A DNA stretch of 41,326 nucleotides from an uncultured Ruminococcus sp. (lineage in GTDB: Bacteria > Bacillota > Clostridia > Oscillospirales > Ruminococcaceae): NCBI RefSeq assembly GCF_937915125.1, contig NZ_CALDMP010000094.1, positions 1-41,326 on the forward strand, given 5' to 3'. The notes beneath the pieces are model-generated. The model did not search any database and was not told the origin of the DNA. It was given only the letters and a program-made list of their open reading frames with translations. Below are positions 1 through 6,232 of the stretch, piece by piece; position 1 is the first letter of the stretch, and the number at the start of each line of letters is the position of its first letter. The position numbers and the translations under genes are program-made.

Positions 1-10
1 CCATGTCTCT

Positions 11-39
11 ATTATATCACATTTTGGCTCGTTTGGCAA
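11..39 (-). promoter_or_regulatory. leftward promoter at window edge
   Basis: On the minus strand a -35 TTGCCA (39 to 34) and a -10 TATAAT (16 to 11) are separated by exactly 17 bases. It would drive transcription leftward out of the window, and it sits directly after the repeat that ends the GntR-like fragment. It probably serves the next gene to the left, which is not visible. Confidence 0.5.
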
Positions 40-54
40 TTGTGCGGTGTTGCC
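35..54 (-). repeat. short copy of dispersed repeat family 1
   Basis: On the minus strand the sequence is GGCAACACCGCACAATTGCC. It opens with the same 13 bases as the larger family copies at 1298, 8129 and 27662 and closes with the complementary TTGCC. It lies exactly where similarity to GntR regulators stops, so it may mark an insertion or deletion junction. Confidence 0.5.
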
Positions 55-210
55 TACCGTATTTTTGCTGACTTTCAGTTCATTTGCCATGGTGCGGATC
101 GGCGGCAGCGCCGTATTTTTGGGCAGCATACCGCAAAGAACATTCTGTCGGATGGACTCGTAGATTTGCAGATAGAGCGGTTTGGTATTGTCATTATCAA
201 TGTAAATCAC
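50..210 (-). pseudogene. truncated GntR/MocR-family regulator, N-terminal winged-helix fragment
   Basis: Reading leftward from a GTG at 210, with AAGGAG eight bases upstream, gives a peptide beginning VIYIDNDNTKPLYLQIYESI and running through PPIRTMANELKVSKNTV. This is the usual start of a GntR-family DNA-binding domain (PLYxQIYExIR ... LPPxRxxAxxLxVSxNT). Right after SKNTV, where GntR proteins continue with an ERAYxxLExEGY-like helix, the sequence enters a dispersed repeat and the similarity ends. The frame stays open to the window edge (70 codons), but the added residues look like translated repeat and promoter sequence. I infer a disrupted regulator. A gene continuing left of the window cannot be excluded. 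Family assignment is fairly sure from motif recognition; the pseudogene status is less so. Confidence 0.6.
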
Positions 211-238
211 ACTGGTCACTCCTTGCTGAAATGATCTG

Positions 239-282
239 GATGGGTACAATTCTGACGATTTTTTTGTAAAATTGTACCCATC
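239..282. promoter_or_regulatory. inverted repeat, probable GntR-type operator
   Basis: Two perfect 13-base arms, GATGGGTACAATT (239-251) and AATTGTACCCATC (270-282), are separated by 18 bases just upstream of the GntR-like fragment. The AATTGTAC half-site recurs at 505-513 and, as AATTGTATC, at 529-537. This suggests a shared operator for the regulator and the gene at 608. Binding is inferred. Confidence 0.5.
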
Positions 283-537
283 GGACTTATTTGCTGAATA
301 AAATTAAGCTGTCCTACCGAAAAGGTATGAAATATTGTCGCTTTGGCTTTGATTTATTATACAATATGATTCAATCGATTTTATCGCTTTTTTGTAAAAT
401 AAAAAATAACATAATTCGACAATCGCAGGATACTCCCGAAACCGGTGTCCGGGGATAGTCATGGTGTTCGGATGCTGCCTTGAAAAGTGTGAATGACAAT
501 CTGAAATTGTACCGTTCAGGCAATCGGCAATTGTATC
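283..537. other. AT-rich intergenic stretch with two further AATTGTA sites
   Basis: There is no convincing coding frame here. Two direct copies of the AATTGTAYC motif (505-513 and 529-537) lie just upstream of the promoter of the gene at 608 and match the arms of the inverted repeat at 239-282. Nothing else in the stretch is recognised. Confidence 0.4.
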
Positions 538-566
538 TTTTCAAATGCCGGAAAATGCGGTATAAT
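538..566 (+). promoter_or_regulatory. promoter of the MetH-activation-like gene
   Basis: A consensus TATAAT lies at 561-566 with a weak -35 TTTTCA at 538-543, 17 bases upstream. The start codon follows at 608 with GGAGGTG at 595-601. Confidence 0.45.
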
Positions 567-607
567 GTTATACATCAGAACGGCAATGCAAACGGAGGTG
601 CTGTCAG

Positions 608-1291
608 ATGAAGAACCAGGTGATCGCATGGGACAGTTTACTTGGAAATGCGCTGATCGAAGATCATTTCATCCACATGTGCGGACTGCATAAGGACAAG
701 GCGGCTTTGCAGAAGAAAAAGGCATATGCCATGCAATGTCTGAAAAATGTGCTGGAGCAGTCTGTGATCTATACACTGGTCTCTTCGTATGACGCTTCCT
801 GTATCTCCGGCAGAGAGATCCGCATTGCAGATCAGGTTTTTGTCTGTCCGGCACTGGAAACCGTTCCACCGGAGAGTGTGATTGCTCTGTATACGTTTGC
901 GCTGACCTGCGGTGATGCTGAGGCGCCGGACTCCCGTGTACTCCAGCAGGCATATTATGATATCAGCGGTACGGCAATAGCAGATACTGCAAGAGATTTA
1001 CTGCGGCATTGGATTCAAAAACAATACGAAGCAGAAAAGTACGTTGTTTCCGATGCCTTTGGCCCGGGATTTTACGGAATGCCGGCGGCAGATGTGGAGA
1101 AATTCTTTCAGTTCATGGATTGTGAGCGCATCCATCTGTCGCTGATGCCCAGCGGATTTATGCTGCCGGCAAAAAGCTGTGTCGGTTTTTTTCTGGTAAC
1201 AAAGACTGTGGCAGACCTGCCGGTGCTGGACTGTACCCATTGCCTGGGGCACGGAAAGATGTGCAATTATTGCAAGGCAGGGCGCATGTAA
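608..1291 (+). CDS. MetH activation-domain-like protein, corrinoid metabolism
   Basis: This 227-residue protein resembles the AdoMet-binding activation domain of B12-dependent methionine synthase. The signature is FGPGFYGMP (about residues 151-159) followed by LSLMPSGFMLPAKSCVGFFLV, which corresponds to the YSPGY...S..M.P.KS..G segment that contacts AdoMet and the corrinoid. The C-terminus carries two CxxC pairs (C209/C212 and C219/C222), probably a metal or Fe-S site. Such stand-alone proteins are common beside corrinoid methyltransferase genes, where a role in corrinoid reactivation is suspected. Next to cobO and the mtm genes that role is plausible but unproven. An AGGAGGT-like site precedes the ATG, and the gene ends in TAA. 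Confidence 0.7.
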   Translation: MKNQVIAWDSLLGNALIEDHFIHMCGLHKDKAALQKKKAYAMQCLKNVLEQSVIYTLVSSYDASCISGREIRIADQVFVCPALETVPPESVIALYTFALTCGDAEAPDSRVLQQAYYDISGTAIADTARDLLRHWIQKQYEAEKYVVSDAFGPGFYGMPAADVEKFFQFMDCERIHLSLMPSGFMLPAKSCVGFFLVTKTVADLPVLDCTHCLGHGKMCNYCKAGRM

Positions 1292-1297
1292 AATAAA

Positions 1298-1343
1298 GGC
1301 AACACCGCACAAAGAGCGCCTAGCGGCTTTGCACGGTATTGCC
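1298..1343. repeat. dispersed repeat family 1, 46-bp copy
   Basis: This starts GGCAACACCGCAC and ends ACGGTATTGCC, so the ends are near inverted repeats. Internally CAAAGAGC and GGCTTTG can pair. It is a short version of the copies at 8129-8249 and 27662-27760. No transposase is encoded; it resembles a MITE or an intergenic palindromic repeat. Confidence 0.7.
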
Positions 1344-1434
1344 TAAACAGACTCCGTATTTTATGGAGGTTTTATCGGAGAATATTATGGTACTGTCAAA
1401 GGCGATGGTGCAGAAACAGAAAGGAGGAGATTGC

Positions 1435-1956
1435 ATGGGACTTGTGCATATTTATTGCGGAGATGGAAAGGGAAAAACCACATCGGCTGTGGGACTTGCC
1501 GTCCGCTGTGCCGGTTCAGGAAACCGGGTACTGTTCTACCAGTTCATGAAGCCCGGCACTTCCGGTGAGCGGAACGTATTGGAACAGATTCCGGAGGTGA
1601 CAGTTCTGTCCGGGTATACCATTTCAAAGTTTTCCTTTGCCATGACGGACGAAGAAAAGGCAGAGGCGGCTGTCGGATATCAGAAGCAGTTTGATGATAT
1701 CGTACAGCTGATGGAACGGGACGAATATCAGATGATCGTTCTCGATGAGATCATGTCTTGTATCAACTGCGGATTTTTACCGCTGGAAACTGTGCTGGAC
1801 TGGCTTAGGAATCGTCCGGACGGATTGGAAGTCGTGATGACCGGACGGGATCCGGATCCGCTTCTGGTTGAATGTGCGGATTATGTTTCAGAGATCCGGA
1901 AACAGAAGCATCCCTTCGATCATGGCGTGGGCGCCAGAAAAGGGATCGAATTCTGA
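1435..1956 (+). CDS. cobO: cob(I)alamin adenosyltransferase (CobO/BtuR family)
   Basis: This 173-residue enzyme transfers adenosyl from ATP to cob(I)alamin or a cobinamide precursor. The P-loop GDGKGKTT (residues 9-16) directly follows the N-terminal beta strand MGLVHIYC, as is standard in CobO/BtuR. VLDEIMSCINCGFL is the family's second conserved block, and VMTGRDPDPLLVECADYVSEI its typical C-terminal block. I chose the ATG at 1435 because AAAGGAGGAGA sits just before it; the longer frame from 1339 begins inside repeat-derived sequence. Its position before the methylamine genes fits either corrinoid salvage or supply of adenosylcobalamin. Length matches the family. Confidence 0.9.
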   Translation: MGLVHIYCGDGKGKTTSAVGLAVRCAGSGNRVLFYQFMKPGTSGERNVLEQIPEVTVLSGYTISKFSFAMTDEEKAEAAVGYQKQFDDIVQLMERDEYQMIVLDEIMSCINCGFLPLETVLDWLRNRPDGLEVVMTGRDPDPLLVECADYVSEIRKQKHPFDHGVGARKGIEF

Positions 1957-2057
1957 TAGATTAGAAGAAGAGAAACGGCAGTGTGCCGGACTTGTACATC
2001 AATGGCGATGTACAGACCGATACGCTGTCGTTTTTTGATATTATAGGAGGCGATTTT

Positions 2058-3650
2058 ATGGCAGTTAACAGCTATATTCTCGAGGAATTGTTTCCGGATC
2101 GGATTGCCGGAAAAATCACAAGCAGCAAATATCAGTATCCCATAAAATACGCTACCATTTACAATCCGCTGCTGCGGATCAAGCCGGATGCGGTTTATCT
2201 GGTGGTAAATCCGAAGGAATTCCCACGGGACTGTCAGAACGTCAGAAGTACCTTTGTGATCCTGGGACATCTGAAACCGGAGATACTGGAAGAAACCTGC
2301 CACGATGTGATCTGTGTCAGCAGCGACTGCGGTCTGGGAAAGATCTATGAGACTATTCTGGAACAGATCGACCTCTACGGACGCTGGGAAGAGGAAATGA
2401 ACCGGATCCTGCTTCAGGGCGGCAGTGCAGAGGAGCTCTGCCAGACAGCAGTACCCTTTTTCGACAATCCCATGCTGATCGCAGCAAGTGATTTCAAGGT
2501 CATTGCAGTAGGAGAGTCCAAACTTCATCCGTTCTCCAAAAAGGTACAGGATGAAAACGGATATCTCAGCGAACCACGCATCGTCAGCCTGCTTTCGGGA
2601 ACTGTCTCCGCACAGCGCAGCGAGAATGTGCACTTCAATATCACCTTTGACAATAAGATCAGCACCCTGCGCATGACCATTGAATCCCACCAGCAGGTGC
2701 TGGGTTATGTCTGTATTGACGATACTGCCCGCCCCTTTACCGATGCGGATTATACACGGCTCTGCATGATGGAACAGTATATCCGGAAATATGTGCAGAT
2801 CTCTCCCAATTTCCGGAATGCTGCATTCCAGAACCTGAAAAGCTGTCTGTCGGAATCTCTTCATAGCGGTCAGGTCAATGCCTTTGAATTACGTTCTGCA
2901 CTGAATGCCATGCAATGGAAAATGGAAGATACATACCTGTGCTGTACGCTTCGGGTACGTGACCGTCAGGCGAAACAGCATGTTGCCAATTATCTGTGCG
3001 GCTATATGGAACATCACGCCGGCGGTCTGGTGACCATCCGGCATAATGATAACGTCTATGCGCTCTGTAATCTGGAGCAGATGGAGCTGGGTCAGGAGCA
3101 GTGGCGTGTATATCTGGAGAAGCTCGGCACAGATTACGGCGTTTCTGCCGGACTGAGCACGCCCTTTGAAAATGCCGTATTCTTGTGCGATTATTTCCGC
3201 CAGGCAGAGGCAGCGTTGCAATTCTGTTCAGAACAGAAACGGCAGATGGGTGTGTTTTTCTTTGAGGAATGTCGGCTCCCTTATATTTTGCAGCACGGTC
3301 TCGGCTCGCTGCCCCTGAGAGTGCTGCTCACTCGGGAAATGCAGATGTTTCTGGAGACAGATGCGGAAAACAACTTCGAGAACTATAAGATACTTCGCTG
3401 TTATATCCGCAACAATTTGAACATTTCTGAGACAACGGCAGAGCTTTTCCTGCACCGCAGCTCGCTGATCTACCGGCTGGATAAGATCAAGAAAATGCTG
3501 GGATCTGACCTTTCTCAGAAGGAGGAACAGCTGTATCTCCGGCTGGTTTGTTACGGTATTGATGCGTGCTACCGGGAACAGCTTGAGTCAGGCGATGCAG
3601 CGGAAGAGACAGAGGATGCCTTGCTCCGGCAGAACCGTACCAGCGCATGA
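2058..3650 (+). CDS. PucR-family helix-turn-helix regulator
   Basis: This 530-residue cytoplasmic regulator has a C-terminal PucR-type HTH: NISETTAELFLHRSSLIYRLDKIKKMLG, starting near residue 455. The preceding about 450 residues look like a GAF/CdaR-like sensory region (for example the block around FDNPMLIAASDFKVIAVGES). No membrane segment is seen. The start at 2058 is preceded by AGGAGG with proper spacing; the frame extends 25 codons further up but without a better site. PucR/CdaR proteins usually activate nearby catabolic genes in response to a small molecule. Lying directly upstream of the strong mtmC promoter, this protein is the best candidate regulator of methylamine use. Ligand and target are inferred from position only. 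Confidence 0.8.
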   Translation: MAVNSYILEELFPDRIAGKITSSKYQYPIKYATIYNPLLRIKPDAVYLVVNPKEFPRDCQNVRSTFVILGHLKPEILEETCHDVICVSSDCGLGKIYETILEQIDLYGRWEEEMNRILLQGGSAEELCQTAVPFFDNPMLIAASDFKVIAVGESKLHPFSKKVQDENGYLSEPRIVSLLSGTVSAQRSENVHFNITFDNKISTLRMTIESHQQVLGYVCIDDTARPFTDADYTRLCMMEQYIRKYVQISPNFRNAAFQNLKSCLSESLHSGQVNAFELRSALNAMQWKMEDTYLCCTLRVRDRQAKQHVANYLCGYMEHHAGGLVTIRHNDNVYALCNLEQMELGQEQWRVYLEKLGTDYGVSAGLSTPFENAVFLCDYFRQAEAALQFCSEQKRQMGVFFFEECRLPYILQHGLGSLPLRVLLTREMQMFLETDAENNFENYKILRCYIRNNLNISETTAELFLHRSSLIYRLDKIKKMLGSDLSQKEEQLYLRLVCYGIDACYREQLESGDAAEETEDALLRQNRTSA

Positions 3651-3671
3651 AAACAGCCTGTTTGTGAAAAA

Positions 3672-3698
3672 TGACAGAAACGAATGCCGGTTTCGTCA
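3672..3698. promoter_or_regulatory. imperfect inverted repeat upstream of mtmC promoter
   Basis: TGACAGAAACG (3672-3682) and CGGTTTCGTCA (3688-3698) form an imperfect palindrome about 27 bases upstream of the -35 box. No T-run follows, so it is not an obvious terminator. A second small palindrome, GTCA-CCCA-TGAC, lies between -35 and -10 (3727-3738) and shares the TGAC core. Both are candidate regulator sites. Confidence 0.4.
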
Positions 3699-3724
3699 AA
3701 AATAAGGAATGTACCGAGAAAACG

Positions 3725-3753
3725 TTGTCACCCATGACGAGGTTTGCTATAAT
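3725..3753 (+). promoter_or_regulatory. promoter of mtmC-mtmB
   Basis: TTGTCA (3725-3730) and TATAAT (3748-3753) are spaced by 17 bases. The leader of about 65 nt ends with GAGGAGG before the mtmC ATG. The match is near consensus, which suggests strong expression. The GTCA/TGAC palindrome in the spacer could bind a repressor or activator. Confidence 0.75.
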
Positions 3754-3823
3754 AGAGACATCAAAAGGGAACAGCACCGGTTCGCTTTGGATATCAAAAT
3801 GATGATTTGAGGAGGTTCTTACA

Positions 3824-4486
3824 ATGAGCAAAGAAGAAATTTATGAAAAGCTCAAGAATGCGATCGTTGAGATGGATGAGGACATGGCAACAGAAGCTGC
3901 AAATGCAGCGCTGGAAGCTGGTCTGGATCCGCTGGATTGCATCTCTGGCGGTCTGTCCGCTGGTATGCAGGTCATGAGCGACCTGTTCGACGAGGGCGAG
4001 GCTTTCGTTCCGGAACTGCTGATGGCGTCTGAAGCATTTGACGCAGCAGTTACCATTCTGACAAGCGGCATGAGCGATGAACAGAAAAATTGCAGCTCTG
4101 CTGGTAAGGTTGTCATTCACACCGTTCAGGGTGATATTCATGATATCGGCAAAAACATCGTAAAGACCATGCTTTCTGCGAACAATTTCGAAGTGGTTGA
4201 CATGGGCAGAGATGTTCCGGTGGAGGACGTTGTTGCAAAGGCAAAGGAGATCGGCGCAGACCTGATCGTAGGTTCTGCTTTGATGACCACCACTATGCCG
4301 GCACAGAGAGATATCATCAACCTGCTGAAGGAGGACGGTGTGCGTGACGACTACATTTGTATGTTCGGCGGCGCTCCGGTTTCGGAGAGCTGGTGTGAGC
4401 AGATCGGCGCAGACGGTTATTCTGAGACTGCAACCGATGCTGTTACCGTTGCCAAAGAACTGATTGCAAAGAAGAAGGGAGCATAA
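3824..4486 (+). CDS. mtmC: monomethylamine corrinoid protein
   Basis: This 220-residue protein carries the methyl group on a cob(I)amide between MtmB and a downstream methyltransferase. The N-terminal helical domain (residues 1-90) is followed by a B12-binding Rossmann domain with the GDIHDIGKN motif (D104, H106, G109), in which H106 is the predicted lower axial cobalt ligand. SALMTTT (151-157) and the FGG motif (181-183) complete the corrinoid site. Length and layout match the MtmC/MtbC/MttC family. Assignment to monomethylamine rather than di- or trimethylamine rests on its partner: mtmB starts six bases downstream. GAGGAGG precedes the ATG. The stop is TAA. Confidence 0.9.
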   Translation: MSKEEIYEKLKNAIVEMDEDMATEAANAALEAGLDPLDCISGGLSAGMQVMSDLFDEGEAFVPELLMASEAFDAAVTILTSGMSDEQKNCSSAGKVVIHTVQGDIHDIGKNIVKTMLSANNFEVVDMGRDVPVEDVVAKAKEIGADLIVGSALMTTTMPAQRDIINLLKEDGVRDDYICMFGGAPVSESWCEQIGADGYSETATDAVTVAKELIAKKKGA

Positions 4487-4492
4487 GGAAAC

Positions 4493-5884
4493 ATGAATGC
4501 AGTTGGAAAAAATGTCACTGTTTTCGATGTGTATGACCGTGCAAAAAGCGGCCCGAAGATGGACGAGAAGGAGTGGGACTTCAAAGTTATCCCGCAGACT
4601 GCCCGTGCTCTGAAGAAAAAGTACAACATCAAAATGGACAAGTCCGTGATCGTTCCGGAAGATAAGGAACTGATCAACAATCTGTTCCAGGCTGGTCTGG
4701 AAATGCTGGAGACCTGCGGTGTATACTGCATTGATACCGGCAGAGTCATCAAGTATACCAGAGATGAAATCCTGCACGCTATTGCATCCGCACCGGATCA
4801 TTTCCAGTACGGCGAGGGTCAGGAGGCGATCCAGGTAGTACCTCGTTCCTATGACAGTGCAAAGGCGCCTGTCATCCAGGGCGGTCCGACTGGTTCTCCG
4901 TGCTCGGAACAGCTGTTCCTGCCGATTCACCAGGCATATGCACAGGAACCCATTGTGGATACTATCGTTGACGGTGTTATGCAGACCGTCATGGGTAAGG
5001 ATCCGGTCCCGGGTTCTCCGTGGGAACTGATGGCAGTTCGCTCCGAGGCTCTGCAGGTACGTGAAGCGCAGATGAGAGCCGGCCGCAGCGGCATGGGATT
5101 GTAGGGGAACGAGACTTCCCTCAGCGCAGCTGGTGTAATTGAAGCAGACTTCCCGGGCGGCATGAGAACCAATGACTCCCACGAAGTTTCCCAGCTGAAT
5201 GAGCTGAAAATCGACGTTAGTGCTCTTTGTGTAGGTGCGCATTATGCAATGGAAGGTGCTTGTGTCATGGTCGAGCAGATGCCGATCTATGGCGGCTATT
5301 CCGGCGGCCTGGAAGAGACAACCATCGTCGATGTTGCAACAACTCTGAACTCTTTTGTCATGATGCAGGGTTCCTGGCATCTGGACGGCCCGGTACATGT
5401 CCGCTGGGGCATTACCACTGCAAGAGAAGCGCTTGCAGTTGCCGGTCACGCAGCAAGAGCAATCGAGGAGAACACACACCTGATCCTGGGTAACCAGTAC
5501 TACACATTGGCTGGTCCGTGCACAGTAATGTGCCTGCTGGAAACTGCAGCTCAGGCGATCACTGACACCATCAGCGGCCGTGAGATCCTGTCCGGTGTTG
5601 CGTCCAGAAAGGGCGTATTCACTGACCAGTTCACTGCAATGGAAGCCAGAATGATGGGTGAGGCAGCACATGCCGTTGCCGGTATGGATCTGCATGAGGT
5701 GAATGTTCTGCTGGATAAGCTGGTTGCGATGTATGAGAAGGATTACAAGACTGCGCCGGAAGGCAAGACTTTCCCGGAATGCTACGATGTTGTAAAACTC
5801 GTACCGACCGACGAGTACATTCAGGTGTATGATGAGGCAGTCAAGATCCTGACCGATCTGGGTCTGACCTACTGGAACAAATAA
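4493..5884 (+). CDS. mtmB: monomethylamine methyltransferase with in-frame amber (pyrrolysine) codon
   Basis: The frame from 4493 meets TAG at 5102-5104 and then continues in the same frame to TAA at 5882-5884. Read through, it gives 463 residues with pyrrolysine at position 204. Methanosarcina MtmB, as I recall it, has about 458 residues with pyrrolysine at 202. The flanks correspond closely: GRSGMGL-O-GNETSLSA here against GRPGMGV-O-GPETSLSA in the archaeon. Other shared blocks are VQGGPTGSP, TNDSHEVSQLNELKID, QMPIYGGYSGG, SWHLDGPVH, LSGVAS and MEARMMGE. The enzyme activates monomethylamine, methylates the MtmC cob(I)amide and releases ammonia. Reading the two halves as separate genes would remove the catalytic residue and leave the second half without an obvious ribosome binding site. 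tRNA-Pyl and all pyl genes lie just downstream. Confidence 0.95.
5102..5120 (+). promoter_or_regulatory. recoded UAG codon with adjacent hairpin (PYLIS-like)
   Basis: TAG at 5102-5104 is followed at once by GGGAA (5105-5109), a six-base loop and TTCCC (5116-5120), a five-pair stem. A stem-loop just 3' of the amber codon (PYLIS) is described for Methanosarcina mtmB, where it is helpful but not essential. Function here is inferred. Confidence 0.6.
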
Positions 5885-5909
5885 CTGACGCTTGCATGAA
5901 TACAGTGCT

Positions 5910-5961
5910 CCTGTGCCCGGATCTGCCTGCTCAGGGAAGTATGGGGATCTGATGGCATAGG
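5910..5961 (+). ncRNA. putative structured RNA, tandem unit 1
   Basis: The outer stem CCTGTGCC (5910-5917) pairs with GGCATAGG (5954-5961) over eight pairs, one of them G-U. Inside, GATC (5920-5923) pairs with GATC (5946-5949), and a small CCT/AGG hairpin (5926-5935) is followed by GAAGTA. The 18-nt core TGCCTGCTCAGGGAAGTA is identical in unit 2, whereas the outer stem differs but still pairs. It lies between mtmB and pylT. I do not recognise the family with confidence; the hairpin followed by GGAAGTA distantly recalls glutamine (glnA-type) riboswitch cores, which also occur in tandem. Confidence 0.45.
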
Positions 5962-5973
5962 AAACGCTTTGAA

Positions 5974-6066
5974 AACGAAATGAGAACGGTTGCTTTGTGC
6001 CCGATGGCTTGCCTGCTCAGGGAAGTACGGGAGTCATACGCACACTGCTTGCAGTCTCATTTCGTT
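5974..6066 (+). ncRNA. putative structured RNA, tandem unit 2 with long closing stem
   Basis: A perfect 12-bp stem, AACGAAATGAGA (5974-5985) with TCTCATTTCGTT (6055-6066), encloses the second unit. Within it TGTGC (5996-6000) pairs with GCACA (6040-6044), and the same 18-nt core TGCCTGCTCAGGGAAGTA occupies 6010-6027. A further hairpin, ACTG-CTTG-CAGT, lies at 6044-6055 and overlaps the closing stem by one base. TGTGCCCG is also shared by the two units. The unit ends five bases before pylT. It may be a regulatory leader or a processing signal for the tRNA; no function is known to me. Confidence 0.45.
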
Positions 6067-6071
6067 CATGC

Positions 6072-6143
6072 GGAGGGTGAATCGAAGTGATTATATGGAC
6101 TCTAAATCCGTACAGCCGGGTGCAACACCGGGACTCTTCGCCA
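6072..6143 (+). tRNA. pylT: tRNA-Pyl, anticodon CUA
   Basis: The 72 nt fold in the unusual tRNA-Pyl pattern. The acceptor is GGAGGGT with ACTCTTC (two G-U pairs). The D-stem AATC/GATT has a five-base loop without GG. One base (6093) precedes a six-pair anticodon stem, TATGGA/TCCGTA. The loop CTCTAAA holds anticodon CTA at 6102-6104, the variable region is three bases (CAG), discriminator G is at 6140, and CCA is encoded at 6141-6143. The T-arm, CCGGG-TGCAACA-CCGGG, has a central G-G mismatch, which is odd. The anticodon arm (TGGACTCTAAATCCGT) matches the archaeal tRNA-Pyl as I remember it. This tRNA inserts pyrrolysine at the mtmB UAG. Confidence 0.95.
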
Positions 6144-6178
6144 AGAAACAGCAAGCATCTTCAGGTATTATCATGACG

Positions 6179-6215
6179 AAAGGAGAAGTATCAGAGGATG
6201 CTTCTCCTTTTTTCA
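6179..6215 (+). terminator. rho-independent terminator after pylT
   Basis: AAAGGAGAAG (6179-6188) pairs perfectly with CTTCTCCTTT (6201-6210) across a 12-base loop and runs into a T-rich tail. It ends the pylT transcript just before the reactivase gene. The AAGGAG in its 5' arm should not be taken for a ribosome binding site. Confidence 0.8.
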
Positions 6216-6232
6216 TAAGGAAGGTGAAGAAA

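Noticed and set aside
40..269. Small plus-strand frames at the left edge
   Set aside because: They are antisense to the GntR-like fragment, which has recognisable family motifs on the minus strand.
3794..5695. 633-codon open frame on the minus strand opposite mtmC-mtmB
   Set aside because: It is an antisense shadow of well-conserved genes, and its translation is rich in His/Cys/Arg with no recognisable domain.
4493..5884. mtmB as two separate genes or a pseudogene with a nonsense mutation
   Set aside because: Both halves are in one frame, similarity to MtmB is continuous across the amber codon at the known pyrrolysine site, the second half has no convincing ribosome binding site, and a full pyl system is adjacent.
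4493..5884. Trimethylamine (MttB) or dimethylamine (MtbB) methyltransferase
   Set aside because: The amber position (204 of 463) and flanking motif match MtmB; MttB is longer with pyrrolysine near residue 334.
5946..5966. Hammerhead-like core (CTGATG ... GAAAC)
   Set aside because: The required CUGANGA sequence and stem arrangement are not met.
5910..6066. Calling the tandem RNA a glutamine riboswitch
   Set aside because: Only a short hairpin-GGAAGTA resemblance is visible; the remaining consensus and the P1-adjacent bases do not clearly match, so it is left as unknown.
5990..6232. N-terminal extension of the reactivase from a TTG at 5990
   Set aside because: It would translate through tRNA-Pyl and its terminator; the ATG at 6233 has a good ribosome binding site and starts the ferredoxin domain.
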